Positions 22,174-33,156 of a stretch of 64,000 nt of DNA are shown one piece after another. The notes beneath the pieces are model-generated. The model made no database searches, had not been told where the DNA came from, and saw nothing but the letters and a program-made list of their open reading frames with translations. Position 1 is the first letter of the stretch, and each line of letters opens with the position of its first letter. This DNA comes from Xenoacremonium recifei. Lineage: Eukaryota; Ascomycota; Sordariomycetes; Hypocreales; Nectriaceae. The stretch spans positions 248,001 through 312,000 of the forward strand of contig WOFQ01000009.1 in assembly GCA_012184525.1 (NCBI GenBank), given 5' to 3'. The position numbers and the translations under genes were made by a program.

Positions 22174-23935
22174 TCAAGCTTTCTCAGCAATTATTCCTCT
22201 CCTTGTTCTATACATTGACGCTCCTGTGAGTTTGCGGCAGGCCTTTTTCCAACTTATCTCGCGAAATATGTAGTACATGGCGAAAAGCAGCAGAACATTT
22301 GATACAAGAAACGCTGCAAAAACACCTAAATACTGGCCTTGGTGGCGGTAACTGACCAATATTAGTGAAGGGTTTGGATTATGGCTATAGACTGTTTACT
22401 TACTCGACGTTGAGCCCCTTAAGGAATTCATCTCCAGATGAAAACGCGCAATATTGGTAATCTGATAATGCTTCCGGGTTACTTAAGTACCCATTTGAAT
22501 CTTTTAGCTAGTTTCTAGCATATTCAACGCATTTGAGGCCTTGCTGAGGCTGAAATTTCACAAATTCGTCGCGACCACACGTAATTGTGAGCCCGTGTAT
22601 CAATGACGAGGCCATGGCTCTGCCAGCCCAAGCTAACGGGTTGGTGTAGTAGACAAAGAACTTGTAGTCAGAGGGTATTGCAGCCCAAGGCCTAATGATA
22701 CCAGTAACAGCAAATGTTGCTCCAAAGATCATTGGACTCGTGATACTTGCGAAGGTCATGTTCGGGTACGCTGCCGCTATCCACATGCCGAGAATGGGTG
22801 CACACACCTCGAGCATCATGACAATGGCAAATTGACGACCGGCAATATAAGTCCCACCAGAAGAGTTCGCCATGAAGTATGAAGGCAAGAAATAAAATAT
22901 GGATCCCAGGATAGCGTAAGGGATCTCGCAGACAACCATAGCAGCCAGCCAAGCCCATGCTGGATAAACACTGCTTTTCCGCTCACGCGTCTCATACAGA
23001 TCTCGCATGGCAAAATACATGGGCTGTACACCAGGGATAAGAATAGGTACCAGCAACAATGCGCAAAGAACAAAAAAACTTCGCGACTGGAGAGCTAAGA
23101 TAGTATCCCTCTTGGAAAAACAAGACACCCACGATCAGAGACGTGGATAAGCTGGAAACAACTCGGGAGTAACCGCAGTTGGGCTCCCTCTAAGAAACTG
23201 GTTAGCATAGATTCGAGAAGCTTGTGAAAAGAGGGATGTGTTACCCAGTAATGACGCCAGGTCCTTAAGGTTAGTTCAGCCATCAGGGTTGTTACAGCTT
23301 TGTTCCGGCCAACTGCTGTCCCAGTACTGGCAACATCACCGGGATGAATGTCCCCGAGGGACATGATATTGTCGATGATAGCAGCTCTGGCTGGTGACTG
23401 CATCCATTTTGATGGCCACAGAGTGTCATCTAATTCGTGCTGTATAATTTCCAGCATGTACTCGGCCGGGTTTTCCTCAACCGCTCCTTTCCGGGCATTG
23501 TTTTGTTCGAAGTAGTCTGGAAGGTTTTTAGCTTCGTTTCCGATTGGGCCAGTATACAACTGCCATCCTCCTCTCCCTAGGAGTATCAAATCGTCGAAAT
23601 AATTGAAGAGCGTTGCTGAAGGCTGGTGAACAGTGCACAAAATGGAAAGGCCGTTGCTTTCGGCAAGTTTCGAAAGCAGCCTCAATAATGTTTGTTGGTG
23701 CCGTGAGTAGAGCAAATCCAAAACGTTTTTAGAGATAGGTGAGCATGTCAGCTCCGAAGAGACTGGCCATGCTATGGAAAAAAGTCCCTACGTATGCTTT
23801 GTTTCCGCTCCACCCTTGTACTGTGAGATTCTGGAAGGACACTCCTAGATCGTTATAGTTCCTCAAATCTCCCCGAGAATGCATCGTCTGGTCGCTAAGC
23901 GTCTCATCGCTTTCTTTGTTTTCGCCTCCAGGCAT
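22174..23935 (-). pseudogene. PDR-type (ABCG) transporter pseudogene, internally deleted
   Basis: The 5' piece (23935-23729) has a PDR N-terminus (LGVSFQNLTVQGW) and stops after about 68 residues. The frame then resumes at about 23721 inside the second nucleotide-binding domain, just after where the Walker B/D-loop should be (SNGLSILCTVHQPSATLF, ENPAEYMLEII), and continues through TMD2 (RDLYETRERKSSVYPAW). The last exon ends at 22174 (IIAEKA). NBD1, TMD1 and most of NBD2, roughly 900-1000 residues, are missing. A frame change near 23100 separates the first TMD2 helix (VGVLFFQEG) from the next. A full-length member needs about 4.5 kb; only 1.76 kb is here. The product could not hydrolyse ATP or transport drugs. 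Confidence 0.85.
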
Positions 23936-24577
23936 CGTGACTCACTTTCCAGCACATAGTATTCGTAAGTTTTTGAACGCCTTGCGGTAGAGAATTGGTC
24001 AGGCGGAGCTTACCGAGCTTCTCTTCGGACAACGTTTTTAGCCTTGCACGACAAAGGTGCACAAAATTGAAAGAATTCTCCAGTCAGCCCAGAACTTTTG
24101 TTCTTTAAGGTGTCGTGTCATATCGCATCATGTTTGGCTGTGTTATATGTGAGAGTTTAAAGCGAAGACGTGAGGGGGCAGTCTTTCGAACTGGCACGAA
24201 AACGCTATGTGGAGTCCAATGAGTCCCGAAATCCTGTCCAAAAGCCCAATTGGTAAGCAAAATTTGATGATATGGCTCGTCCTTTACTCCAGTGACTGAT
24301 TGTTTTGTTGTATGCTTGTGTTGCATTTTATTAGCTACGCTACTGCCGCTCTACGCACCAGGCTATCAGTGGGGATGACATTTGCTAGTGGGAATTAATA
24401 ATGGCACGGGCATTATTAATGTGTTGGCGCTGGAACTTTTGTCGATGCAAATAGGTACTTCTTTGGTCATCACTGAAGACAACTTCGTCCACAACGTTCT
24501 CAATTTCTCACGCTGTCTACAAACCTCCAGAAAACAAACCGAGAAGACTACCTCTGGGCTGTAGCACCCCCAGTAAA
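23936..24577. other. Intergenic between ABC relic and hypothetical gene
   Basis: This 642 nt between divergent units holds the presumed promoter of the 679-residue gene. Only short chance ORFs. No clear motif. Confidence 0.45.
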
Positions 24578-26617
24578 ATGGCAGAAAAATGCGGCCCGTT
24601 TCTATCCGACATCGTCGAGACGTGCGATCAACCGATTCGAGTCCAGCTTGAACAGCGTCTGGGGAAACTACCACGGTCTGAGCAATTGAAGTCGATATTG
24701 GAATTGATCCAAGTTGCTACCGACACCGATGAGCGAGTGATTGAAATTGTAGCCGAAGCATGGAACTTTCTTCAGAGTCGAGCGTTATGGGACGTGCAAT
24801 TTCCAAGCCTGGAGGAGATGAAAAGGGCAATTGAGTTCGAAGACAGCGTCAAACATATGCTTGAGCGGCATCATATCGTCGAATCGCGCATACAAGCGGC
24901 GTGCAAAGGCATCCGGGAGCGATGGGGAGGGTTTCTTCCTGACCTGTTAGCAGATATCGCACCACCTCGATTTACTCGGCACGTCGTTGAGATGTTGTAC
25001 AGGTTGAGTAAGATGTGCCCTTTGGATAGGGCAAGAGAGATGTTGAAGGAGAGCATTCAGACTCGTCTCAAAGCTCCCAAGACCAGCAAACATCCTTGGG
25101 TTACGCAAGCAGACGTGGCGAAGGTCACGAAGCACCTGGACTCAGGCTCTTCGAAGCGCCTGCGAAGTACTCGGGAAAATGTGTCCGGCTCTACCCAGGT
25201 CGTTACCAAACAACCACGACTGCGTTCTGAAGGCTCTAGGGCGACGACACTTGGTCAGCCGTCTGGTCTGCGAACACCGGCTACGGCTGGGCCAGCTGAT
25301 GGCATGGTACTCCAGCAATACTCGGGCTGGGTGCCATTCTCGGAACCGTGCAATTGCCCTCCAGAGTTTACCTTCATCAACGACCAAAACGAAAACTCCG
25401 ACGATATCAATCTACTTGGAAAGGCTGTTGAACACGGGATGGAAAGATTATGCTTGAGACATCTTCGCGGCGTGGCTACCTCAATCTCACATTTGCGTAT
25501 TCCCTTGGATCGTGAAGAATTACAACAAAGACTCCACGCAATCTACCAAAGCTACCCAAGTTTCGCTCATTTACGTCGGAGTTACCCCGAGTGGTTCTCT
25601 GTAGACGCAGCGCCCCAAGATGATATTTATCTACACAAAGCAATCCACCAGACCGAGTTCGATTTCGACTCCAAGAAGGTTCTCAGTCGGGTTGTGGATC
25701 ATGGAGAACATGAAACTTGGTGTCAAAGAGGCTGGCTAAGATTTGAGAACATTTTCGACTATCTTGAACATTCTGGACTTATAAAGATGAGGCAAGCTGA
25801 GTTCAATATGATTCGTTATCACCATCGGTCTTTACCGAACGATACACAGTTCAGCCTCCTTCGAAACATGTATTACAGTCTCTTCCAGCAGGTGATCAGG
25901 ATGGACCCGGTATGGTACGCACTAAACTGCGCTTTGCGGCCAGATAAACAATGGAGGCTAATCACCTATCCTGATGCTGCAATTGATGAGAATCCCTATG
26001 GTGCATTTGAAGCATTATACAAAGACTCAAAATTCCACAGGAGCCTACTTTCAAGCATCATTCAAGTCCCAAAGCTTACAAGAAGTGTCGAAGATGAGGC
26101 GCAGAGAAAATCGACGTGCACAGTCACCATGGCACCTGCGCACTCTGTCATTAAGTCAGAACTACTGAAAGCACTCGACAACGACGGGGAAATATTTCTA
26201 TTCGAATGGTACCTTGCTACTCCTGAGGATCATGGGTCCTTGGAAAATGAAGATAAGCTTTCGTGGGAACGAGTTGCAGCTGCCCATCGGGATCTCGAAG
26301 CGCCAATGGTTTCCGTTTGCGGACAGAGGCCTTCCTTGGGAAGACCAGAATATCGCTTCCCAGGATCGGTAATGTTGGATAGTGCCTCAGCTTTGGGTGA
26401 TGCTTTGGTTGGAAGAAGGAAATGGTCAGATCGTCAAGTCATTCGCGAAAGAGACATCTTGCTTGGACCAGATAATATCTTGGCAGCGCAGTATGTTAAT
26501 GAGGTGAGAAGGAAATTGGTGGACAACTATCTCAAGGCATTTCAACTTATGAAAGAAGTCGAGATCACGGCATATGGCGACTCGTCTTTTTTTGCTTCGA
26601 TAGGATCTTTGAGCTAG
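24578..26617 (+). CDS. Uncharacterised 679-residue intronless protein
   Basis: One uninterrupted frame of 679 codons with a good start context (AAAATGG). Residues 1-180 are mostly predicted helix with charged heptad-like runs. Residues about 190-216 are basic (SSKRLRSTRE, KQPRLRSEG) and could be a bipartite nuclear signal. A larger domain from about 260 to 675 includes two Trp/Cys-rich parts (YSGWVPFSEPCNCPPEF; HETWCQRGWLRFENIF) and ends in a helical segment with AAQYVNEVRRKLVDNYLKAF. No catalytic signature is recognisable and there is no signal peptide or membrane helix. It is flanked by an ABC transporter relic and a sugar cluster, and neither explains it. It is likely a real gene, perhaps nuclear. 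Confidence 0.75.
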   Translation: MAEKCGPFLSDIVETCDQPIRVQLEQRLGKLPRSEQLKSILELIQVATDTDERVIEIVAEAWNFLQSRALWDVQFPSLEEMKRAIEFEDSVKHMLERHHIVESRIQAACKGIRERWGGFLPDLLADIAPPRFTRHVVEMLYRLSKMCPLDRAREMLKESIQTRLKAPKTSKHPWVTQADVAKVTKHLDSGSSKRLRSTRENVSGSTQVVTKQPRLRSEGSRATTLGQPSGLRTPATAGPADGMVLQQYSGWVPFSEPCNCPPEFTFINDQNENSDDINLLGKAVEHGMERLCLRHLRGVATSISHLRIPLDREELQQRLHAIYQSYPSFAHLRRSYPEWFSVDAAPQDDIYLHKAIHQTEFDFDSKKVLSRVVDHGEHETWCQRGWLRFENIFDYLEHSGLIKMRQAEFNMIRYHHRSLPNDTQFSLLRNMYYSLFQQVIRMDPVWYALNCALRPDKQWRLITYPDAAIDENPYGAFEALYKDSKFHRSLLSSIIQVPKLTRSVEDEAQRKSTCTVTMAPAHSVIKSELLKALDNDGEIFLFEWYLATPEDHGSLENEDKLSWERVAAAHRDLEAPMVSVCGQRPSLGRPEYRFPGSVMLDSASALGDALVGRRKWSDRQVIRERDILLGPDNILAAQYVNEVRRKLVDNYLKAFQLMKEVEITAYGDSSFFASIGSLS

Positions 26618-27669
26618 AGTGATCAGAAATATGCAGTTTCACGAAAAGCATCGTTTCTGTTCTTAATACAAATCTATCTTTCTTTTCAAGACACGATCAG
26701 TCATGCCATAAATGCGCATTCCCATAAGTTTTCCACCTGAACAGTTTGCCAGACTATGGAAAGACTCCCGGGTACTCACTCACGCATTGCCAAGGCACCG
26801 AAGGAGGAACGGTAGGTCACTGGGGACAAAACTGTCCTCAGCGATGACTAAAGATGGTCGGCGGTAACCCCTATCCATCGGTCAAGTTAATCGTCCGCTT
26901 CAACTGCCCCACTCCCTCACTTATTTCCTCTTCTGGTAAAAAGTTAAACCAGATATCTGGAGATCTCGATGATTGTCAGTCTCTAGCTTACAAAAGTTGT
27001 CTTGGATTTATAATCTTCGGATCGAAGGATCAAGCGGTCCCATCGTATTCACGCTTCTCGTCGGTTCCAACACTAGTTTAGGTCTCCGTGACGACGACGG
27101 GCAGTTCCGGACCCTCATTCGGACGCCAAAGTTATAAGTCGAAGTGCAAAGGGGCTAATGAGCTACTATCTGCGATTCTGAGATGACCTGTAGCAGACTC
27201 GCCCCCGAAAGAGTACATGTGACGTATCAAGCGGAGCTTCCTGGATCTCCCGTAACATGCTATGAGCGTATAACGTTGACGATGATGAGGGCTAGCTCAG
27301 CACACTTCGTGCTTTGTCAGGTATATTGTAAATCAGAATGTTTGTAATCCCGAGAGGAGTCAATTCACGTTCTTGGAGACATTGCTTGAGATACTTGGAC
27401 TGCTACTCGTGGTAAGAGGATAGGGGAAACGTATGTTGGTCCACTGACCGTTTGTAGGCTTAGGGTATCGGAAAAATGCAAGATCTAACGGCGAGGTATG
27501 TTTGCAGAACGTAGAGGATGTGCAAACTGAGATGTATAAAAGGTTCAGCATTCTGGAATTCAAGACGCAGCTATCTCTTTAGACAGTCAAAGACAGACAT
27601 CGTTGATAAACGAGAGCTAACACTTTCACGCTTTATCATAACCTGTTATCACCACCCCTTTTTCAAGCA
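26618..27669. promoter_or_regulatory. Intergenic and SDR promoter
   Basis: A 1,052 nt spacer. A good TATA box (TATAAAAGG, 27535-27543) lies 127 nt upstream of the SDR start at 27670. The rest shows only short ORFs with no recognisable product. Confidence 0.5.
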
Positions 27670-28488
27670 ATGTCGGACTACACTCCCCTCGCTGGCAAGG
27701 TTGCCATCGTCACTGGTGCCTCGAAGTTGACAGGAATTGGTGCCGCCTCCGCAATCTCATTGGCTAAACGAGGAGCAGATGTGAGTGGTTTGGACTCACT
27801 TAAGAGCCCTTGAAACTAATTTGATGATGGAAAGGTTGTCATTCATTATGCCTCTAATGCAGGACCGGCCGAAGAGGTTGTTAGAGCCATTCAGAGCCTA
27901 GGCCGTCGAGCCGTGGCTGTTAAAGCTGATGCTTCTGCGGCTGATTTCGGCCAAATCTTGGTCGATGCTACACTCAGGACGTTCAAGACTGACCACATTG
28001 ACATCATCGTCAATAACGCTGGCGCGGTCGATATGTCGAACGGCATCGCGGATACCGCCTTCGAAAACTGGGATAAGATATTCCATGTCAACGTGCGCGG
28101 TCCATTTGTGCTCATCCAGGCAGCACTGCCGCACATTCCAGCAGGTGGCCGTATCATCAATATCTCGAGTATAATTGCGCGAATGGGCCACAGATTTTTG
28201 CCCATTTATGGAGCGTCCAAAGGTGCGCTGAATGCCTTGACCTTGGCCCTTGCTGAGGAATTGGGGCCGAAGGGTATTACCATAAATGTTGTCTCGCCTG
28301 GGCCAATCAAGACGGACCTGAGTATGAAGGGCTCACCTGTTGCGGCTAGACTGTCTGCAAACCAACATATTAAGCGTGAAGGAACGGTGCAAGAGACTGC
28401 GATTGCGGTGGAATTCCTGGCTCACCCTGATAGCAGCTTCATTCACGGTCAACTTATTCCTGTCGATGGCGGAATCCACCTGCCCTAA
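27670..28488 (+). CDS. Short-chain dehydrogenase/reductase (classical SDR)
   Basis: Two exons (27670-27780, 27835-28488; 54 nt intron) give 254 residues, normal for classical SDRs. The cofactor motif is TGASKLTGIG, with the insertion common in fungal members. Other motifs are IIVNNAGA, the catalytic Ser in INISSI, YGASK (Tyr/Lys) and the PGPIKTDL loop. The C-terminus HGQLIPVDGGIHLP is typical of the ketoacyl-reductase/polyol-dehydrogenase type. It probably oxidises or reduces a sugar, polyol or ketone with NAD(P)H in the cytosol. It sits beside a DhaL kinase relic, an RpiB-family isomerase and a class II aldolase, so a polyol substrate is plausible (inference). Confidence 0.9.
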
Positions 28489-28836
28489 ACCCCATAGACC
28501 AGTACATAGCTGTTCATGAATAAGGCGATCGGCTTTAAACACGATATTCTGTGTTTACTGAAACGAGCGTTCAGAATTTCATGAATTTTATAGTATGAGA
28601 CGTAGTCCAAATACTATTTACGACATCATAAACATAATGCCACACGATCCTAAGAATCTGACTTGAAATCGAGGTAATTGTATCATTGACGAGGTGATCC
28701 AAAAAAATCTAGGGGGCTGATCTCTGGCGTTTCGGAGAGGTAGAAAAGAGGTTGGTTGAATAGGTGGTTATTCATTAACTAGCGGGGATGAAGATTTGTA
28801 GAGGTATGGTGAGTATTTCACACGCGATAAGTCGTT
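28489..28836. other. Intergenic, A/T-rich
   Basis: A 348 nt spacer between the SDR gene and the kinase relic. It holds the SDR 3' region. Nothing else recognised. Confidence 0.45.
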
Positions 28837-29093
28837 TTATTCCTGTTCTACCCCTTGATTGGTTTGCATGCAAATGAGCATGGCGTTCAGAATCTCGAAG
28901 AGCGCCCAAGCCCCAGGGTCGGGGAAGTCCCGGCCCTCATCTTGCCGCACATATGTCGCCTGACCAAGTTTAGGCTTAAGATACTTTGTAGCCTCAGCTT
29001 TCTCCTTGGCAACTTTGACGGCAGCCGCGAAGTCCTTCGTAGCCTCGAACGTTTGTGCGCAAAAGGCAGCAGCACATCCACCGAGTGGCACAT
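28837..29093 (-). pseudogene. Dihydroxyacetone/erythrulose-kinase (DhaL domain) C-terminal relic
   Basis: The main frame (28837-29091) matches the end of DAK-family kinases: KDFAAAVKVAKEKAEATK, then a KPKLGQATYV stretch and FPDPGAWALFEIL, equivalent to the conserved 'MKAKLGRASYVG...VPDPGA' end of the DhaL domain. The preceding conserved piece (SVDVLLPFA, corresponding to the 'T(M)xDALxPF' helix) is in another frame (from 29093), so a frameshift near 29050 separates them. The DhaK domain and most of DhaL are absent. It lies between an SDR and an RpiB-family isomerase on the same strand as the isomerase. It is too short to be a kinase. Confidence 0.75.
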
Positions 29094-29217
29094 ATGGACA
29101 GTGACGCTTAAAATCTAATGTCCTCTAGAGAATTCAATTGTCTTCAATTGCAAGCTATTACGCTAGTCTGTACTAAAGCATGCGCAATCATTCTGATCTG
29201 ATAGCTTCTTGATTCAG

Positions 29218-29798
29218 CTACGCCGCGACTGTAGGCTTCTTCGTTTGCATATCATAGTCATGAATGACTTTCACCTTTTCTGCCGAGGCAGAGTTCTAAA
29301 TCGCCCCTCTTGGTCAGCAAGGCTTGTCTTTTAAACTATTGGAGTTGGAAATATTGAGCTGGTGCATTCAATACTTACGGGGTCAAACTCATATCCTAAC
29401 CACTCCTTCACCAACCTTCTCGCCAACTCAAGGCCTACTACTCTTTGGCCGAGACAAAGGACTTGCGCATTATTACTCAAAATCGATCTCTCCACACTGA
29501 AGCTGTCGTGGGCAGTAACAGCTCTGATGCCAGGGACCTTGTTGGCGCTGATGGCCACACCAAGTCCAGTTCCGCAGATGAGGAGAGCTCGATCAGCCTT
29601 TCCTTGAGCAATCAGTTCTGCTGCAGCGATAGCTAGGTGAGGATAAGGCGTTTTATCGCTTGCTGAAGTAGGTCCGATAGAAATAACCGATGCTACGCGA
29701 GGATCTTCGTTTAAGTCCTTGATGAGAGTTGTCTGGTAGTCGAAGCCGGCGTCATCCCCGCCCACAACGATGCGAAGAGCCTTTTCCCCGGTAGCCAT
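29218..29798 (-). CDS. RpiB/LacAB-family sugar-phosphate isomerase (copy 2)
   Basis: Two exons (29798-29379, 29295-29218; 83 nt intron) give 165 residues. The start MATGEKALRI at 29798 was preferred over an upstream in-frame Met at 29885 because the RpiB fold begins right after it (IVVGGDDAGFDY). Active-site features are ICGTGLGVAISANK (Cys), TAHDSFSVER and NNAQVLCLGQRVVG. The spliced C-terminus NSASAEKVKVI fits fungal relatives. RpiB homologues isomerise ribose-5-P or allose-6-P, or erythrulose phosphates to erythrose-4-P in tetritol catabolism. Neighbours are a DAK-kinase relic (downstream) and a divergent class II aldolase, so a ketose/tetrose-phosphate role is plausible. It is a close paralogue of the gene at the left window edge. 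Confidence 0.9.
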
Positions 29799-30365
29799 CT
29801 TGATAGGTATTGAAGAAGTCAAAGTATTGATATGGAAGAGAATGGGTGTCCAAATGCCAGAGACTTGATATTTCCCTTCATGCAACCCCCAGAACGCTCA
29901 TTGCAGTAATTAAGCCAACCAATGGAACCTTCTCTGGCATGTGCCAGGTGCGCTTATTGGCAGGACAGTTGTCGCGACTCGAGGCTCATGGTGGATTCTG
30001 TTAGGCGGGACCGAAGCGAGTCTGAGTCGTTTCTCCCCCACACTTTGATGCCATCCTCGACTAAAGAACCTTGCATGAAGCCGCGTCTCGAGGCACTCAA
30101 TGTTAGCCCCGCACTACTAACCCCATAGATCATTATCACATGAGGACCCTCAAGGAAGTTTTGAGCATGATGCGACATATTTGGTTAGGGTGGCAAGAAA
30201 ACGGCGTAAGAAACGCGGCTCGGCAATCGAATCACAGCGTCGGGAATTTTCTCATTTCGTTGATGTCCTGAATGGCCCAAGGTAAAATTGATAGAAAGCA
30301 AGTAGCCGCACAGCTTTCCCAGCGCGTTATTCTCTCCACCACTCCTCTAAAAGCACATTGGTATA
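29799..30365. promoter_or_regulatory. Divergent promoter, RpiB copy 2 / class II aldolase
   Basis: This 567 nt interval separates two divergent start codons, so co-regulation is likely. Short ORFs on both strands (for example 29954-30178 minus) show no domain. No palindromic operator stood out. Confidence 0.5.
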
Positions 30366-31285
30366 ATGAGCTGGAAGCAAGATAACAAGACTTGCAAGAT
30401 CCTCAAAGCGGCGGAGGAGGGGGGTTATGGCGTTCTTGCAGCCATCGCGTGAGCTACAACTTGCCGAATACATGATTTAACGCACCAGCTTACTCCAGAG
30501 CCTACAGGTATAATATTGAGCATGTCATTGCCTTTGTCCGAGCTGCTGAAGCCAAAAAGTCCCCTTTCATCATCCAATTCTTTCCTTGGGCTATCACTGC
30601 CACTGATGGGCTCCTCGTCCATGCCGCAGCCCATGCTGCTCGCAATGCCTCGGTCCCTATTGCGATACATCTCGATCATGCGCAAGATGAGAAGATGATA
30701 CGTATGGCTGCTGATAGCCTGCCTTTTGACTCTATTATGGTAGATATGTCCCACTATGAGATGGAGGAAAACCTAGCGAAAACGCGCGAGCTTGTCCAAT
30801 ATTGTCACGAGCGAAAAATCGCTACTGAGGCGGAACCGGGACGCATTGAAGGTGGAGAGGATGGAATCGCCGATACAGCTGATCTTGAAGGGGCCTTGAC
30901 AACTTTAGATCAAGTGGAAGACTTCATCGCTACGGGAATCGATTTCTTGGCACCGGCGTTCGGAAATGTACACGGCGAGTACGGCGCCCGGGGCCCTGTG
31001 CTGGAATATGATCGCCTCGAGAAGATCGTCAATGGAGTCGCTGGCCGTGTCCGCGTGGTTCTTCACGGAACGAATGACTTCCCAGAGGATGTGATGAAGA
31101 AGTGCATTTCACATGGGGTGTCGAAGATCAACGTGAACAAGCTCGTGTTGGATGACTACCTGGTATTCTTGAAGAACGAGGCGTCTGGGATGGCTTTGAC
31201 TGCGGCAATGGAAAAGGGAATAGAAGAGACTAGCAGGTTGATCGAGTGGCAGATGGACGTCTGTGGATCGACAGGGAAAGCGTAA
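30366..31285 (+). CDS. Class II (zinc) fructose-bisphosphate/ketose-bisphosphate aldolase-like protein
   Basis: Two exons (30366-30448, 30508-31285; 59 nt intron) give 286 residues, the size of the FbaA/GatY/KbaY type. It opens with a short helix (KILKAAEEGGYGVLAA) that fits the family N-terminus. Metal and substrate motifs are HLDHAQ, the Glu in TEAEPGRIEGGEDG, the His in GNVHGEYG and the second His in VLHGTND, with SKINVN near the end. GTND and NVNK differ slightly from the usual GGSG and NVNT, so the substrate may not be fructose-1,6-bisphosphate. It cleaves or forms ketose (bis)phosphates to DHAP plus an aldehyde. It is divergent from RpiB copy 2 and presumably works with it. Confidence 0.88.
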
Positions 31286-31538
31286 TAATCTACATATCTA
31301 GTTCAAAATAGATCTAATCAGAAAAAAAAATGCATTTTATATATGGATACCACTTGAAATCACAGCAATAGGGCTTCAAAATTTTGGCTGGCAGCCACTA
31401 TCTCAAATACCTACAGAGACTTATGAGATTTGGACTATGGTAGATTAAGGATATTCCATGTAAAAGAATTGAACGAAATCCTCATATATTCTATAAATTA
31501 TACTGTTGCAGCTGTAATAAGACTTGACAATTCACCCT

Positions 31539-32430
31539 TTACCAGGCTCCCACTATGCCGGCAATGGGGATGTCTATGCCCGTGGTGTAGCTTGCCGTAT
31601 CACTAAGCAGATAGACATATGCACCACCAAGTTCCTGTGGCAAGGCAAGTCTCGGCATGCCTCCATAATACTTCATCTTTGTGTCCCAGTCAGGGCTCGT
31701 TTCGACATAGTACGTCAAAGCGGTCTTAACAAAACCAGGGCTGATTGAATTGACTCTAATGCCGTGCTCCGCCCATTCCATGGCAAGAGTACGTGTCATG
31801 TTGCGGATCGCCGCCTTGGTTCCGCCATAAGGAGCCGAGGGAGCGGCTCGGTTGGGACGGTAGCTCGTCATGCTGGCTGTGAAGACGATGCTGCCTTTGG
31901 TCTTGGTCTCAATGAATTTGCGGGCGGCAGCAGTGGCACATATCCAAGAGCCGAAAACGTTTAGCCGGAAGAGCTTCTCTACTTGCTCCATGGTGAAGTC
32001 CAGGGCAGGCTGGTGTTTCGTGGCACCCGCATTGGCAACCATGCCGTCGAAACGGCCTTTCTGTGCTACAATATTGTCGAGTGCTGATGCTACTGATTCC
32101 TCTGAAGTAACATCTGTATGAATGTAGCCGAGCTTCCCCAGATATTTTTTGGAGATTGCCTGAAAGTCGCTTCCAGGATCGGAAATGTCAAGGGAGTAGA
32201 CGAAACCAGCCCCATTGGCTAGGCAGACCTCAGCGATGCCGAGTCCAATTCCCTGGTTCGCGCCCGTGACTACGGATTTTCGTGTTAGTGTGTTTGGTCC
32301 ACGGGAAGTGGCATGTCGTGGCTGAATCCTTACCGGCAATAACCTTATCGTGAAGACCAACTTTCCAGTCAGGGTTTTCGCCGCATGGCATAGTACTGGG
32401 ATAGTTGTCGTGTGATGCAAGAGAGCCCAT
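31539..32430 (-). CDS. SDR, sorbose/xylulose-reductase or mannitol-dehydrogenase-like
   Basis: Two exons (32430-32334, 32269-31539; 64 nt intron) give 275 residues. The motifs are TGANQGIGLG (NADP-type Rossmann), VANAGA, the catalytic Ser in FTASMTS, YGGTKAA (Tyr/Lys) and SISPGFVKTAL. The C-terminus lacks the common WT.DGG and ends DIPIAGIVGAW. The N-terminal 35 residues before the Rossmann motif are longer than the minimal SDR, as in fungal L-xylulose/sorbose reductases and NADP-mannitol dehydrogenases. The start MGSLASHDNY at 32430 was chosen because the upstream in-frame extension looks like leader. It fits a polyol cluster with the aldolase and isomerase genes nearby. Confidence 0.9.
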
Positions 32431-33156
32431 TTTGGTTGAGTTATGTGTTGATGGAGTTGAGCGGAGGAAAGACTGCGTCGTACCAAGACTCTTGTAAAAC
32501 TGTGGAATAAGATGTCCATAAGACAATACTTGCAAGTTCGAATTTGTACTTGACGCGGGGCATCTGCGTGTGCCGATCCGAGTCCCGGATCTTCAAAGGC
32601 CTCGCTACGGGGTTGCTCCGGCGGCTCGAGGATCAGCCCCGCGCGTCGAGGCTGGACCGGCACGGGGCACAACAGCGCCAAATTAGTCTTGGGGTATCCC
32701 ACCATCCCACCATCCAGAGCGATTTACGCCGACGGAGCGAATCAAGAACAGAATGAGAACAACCTCGCGAAGCACGCGGTGTGGGCCTTTCTATTGAGAG
32801 AGGAACCCGGCTCAACCATACAGCACTGTGGGTGGGTGACCACACAAATTGAGCCGACAAACGCTATGAAGGCTCCTTGGCTGCTGTTACTTTTCATGGG
32901 GCATTGGCATGCTAACCCGAGGTTTTCAACGAAGCAGAAGTATTCTTCTTACAACGCCATATACTCGGGAAATATACAACATCACGCAGTAGGAAGGACA
33001 AGTGATAGGGACAGGCAAGGGTTTTCAAGATCTTCAACTTCAGTCTCTCATTAGAACTTGCACTTCATAGCGAGTATCCAAATATTGATGACGTTCCATG
33101 CGCGGTCTCAAGTTCATCAGTCAAAGCAGACTTCCAGCTTGATGCAACAAACTGTT
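32431..33156. other. Promoter of the SDR and 3' region of the transporter
   Basis: This 726 nt stretch includes a G/C-rich segment at 32560-32680 with several CGG/CCG triplets that could be Zn2Cys6 sites. No gene recognised. Confidence 0.4.

Noticed and set aside
29954..30178. 74-residue minus-strand ORF in the RpiB/aldolase promoter
   Set aside because: No recognisable motif; it sits in the divergent promoter and is of chance length.
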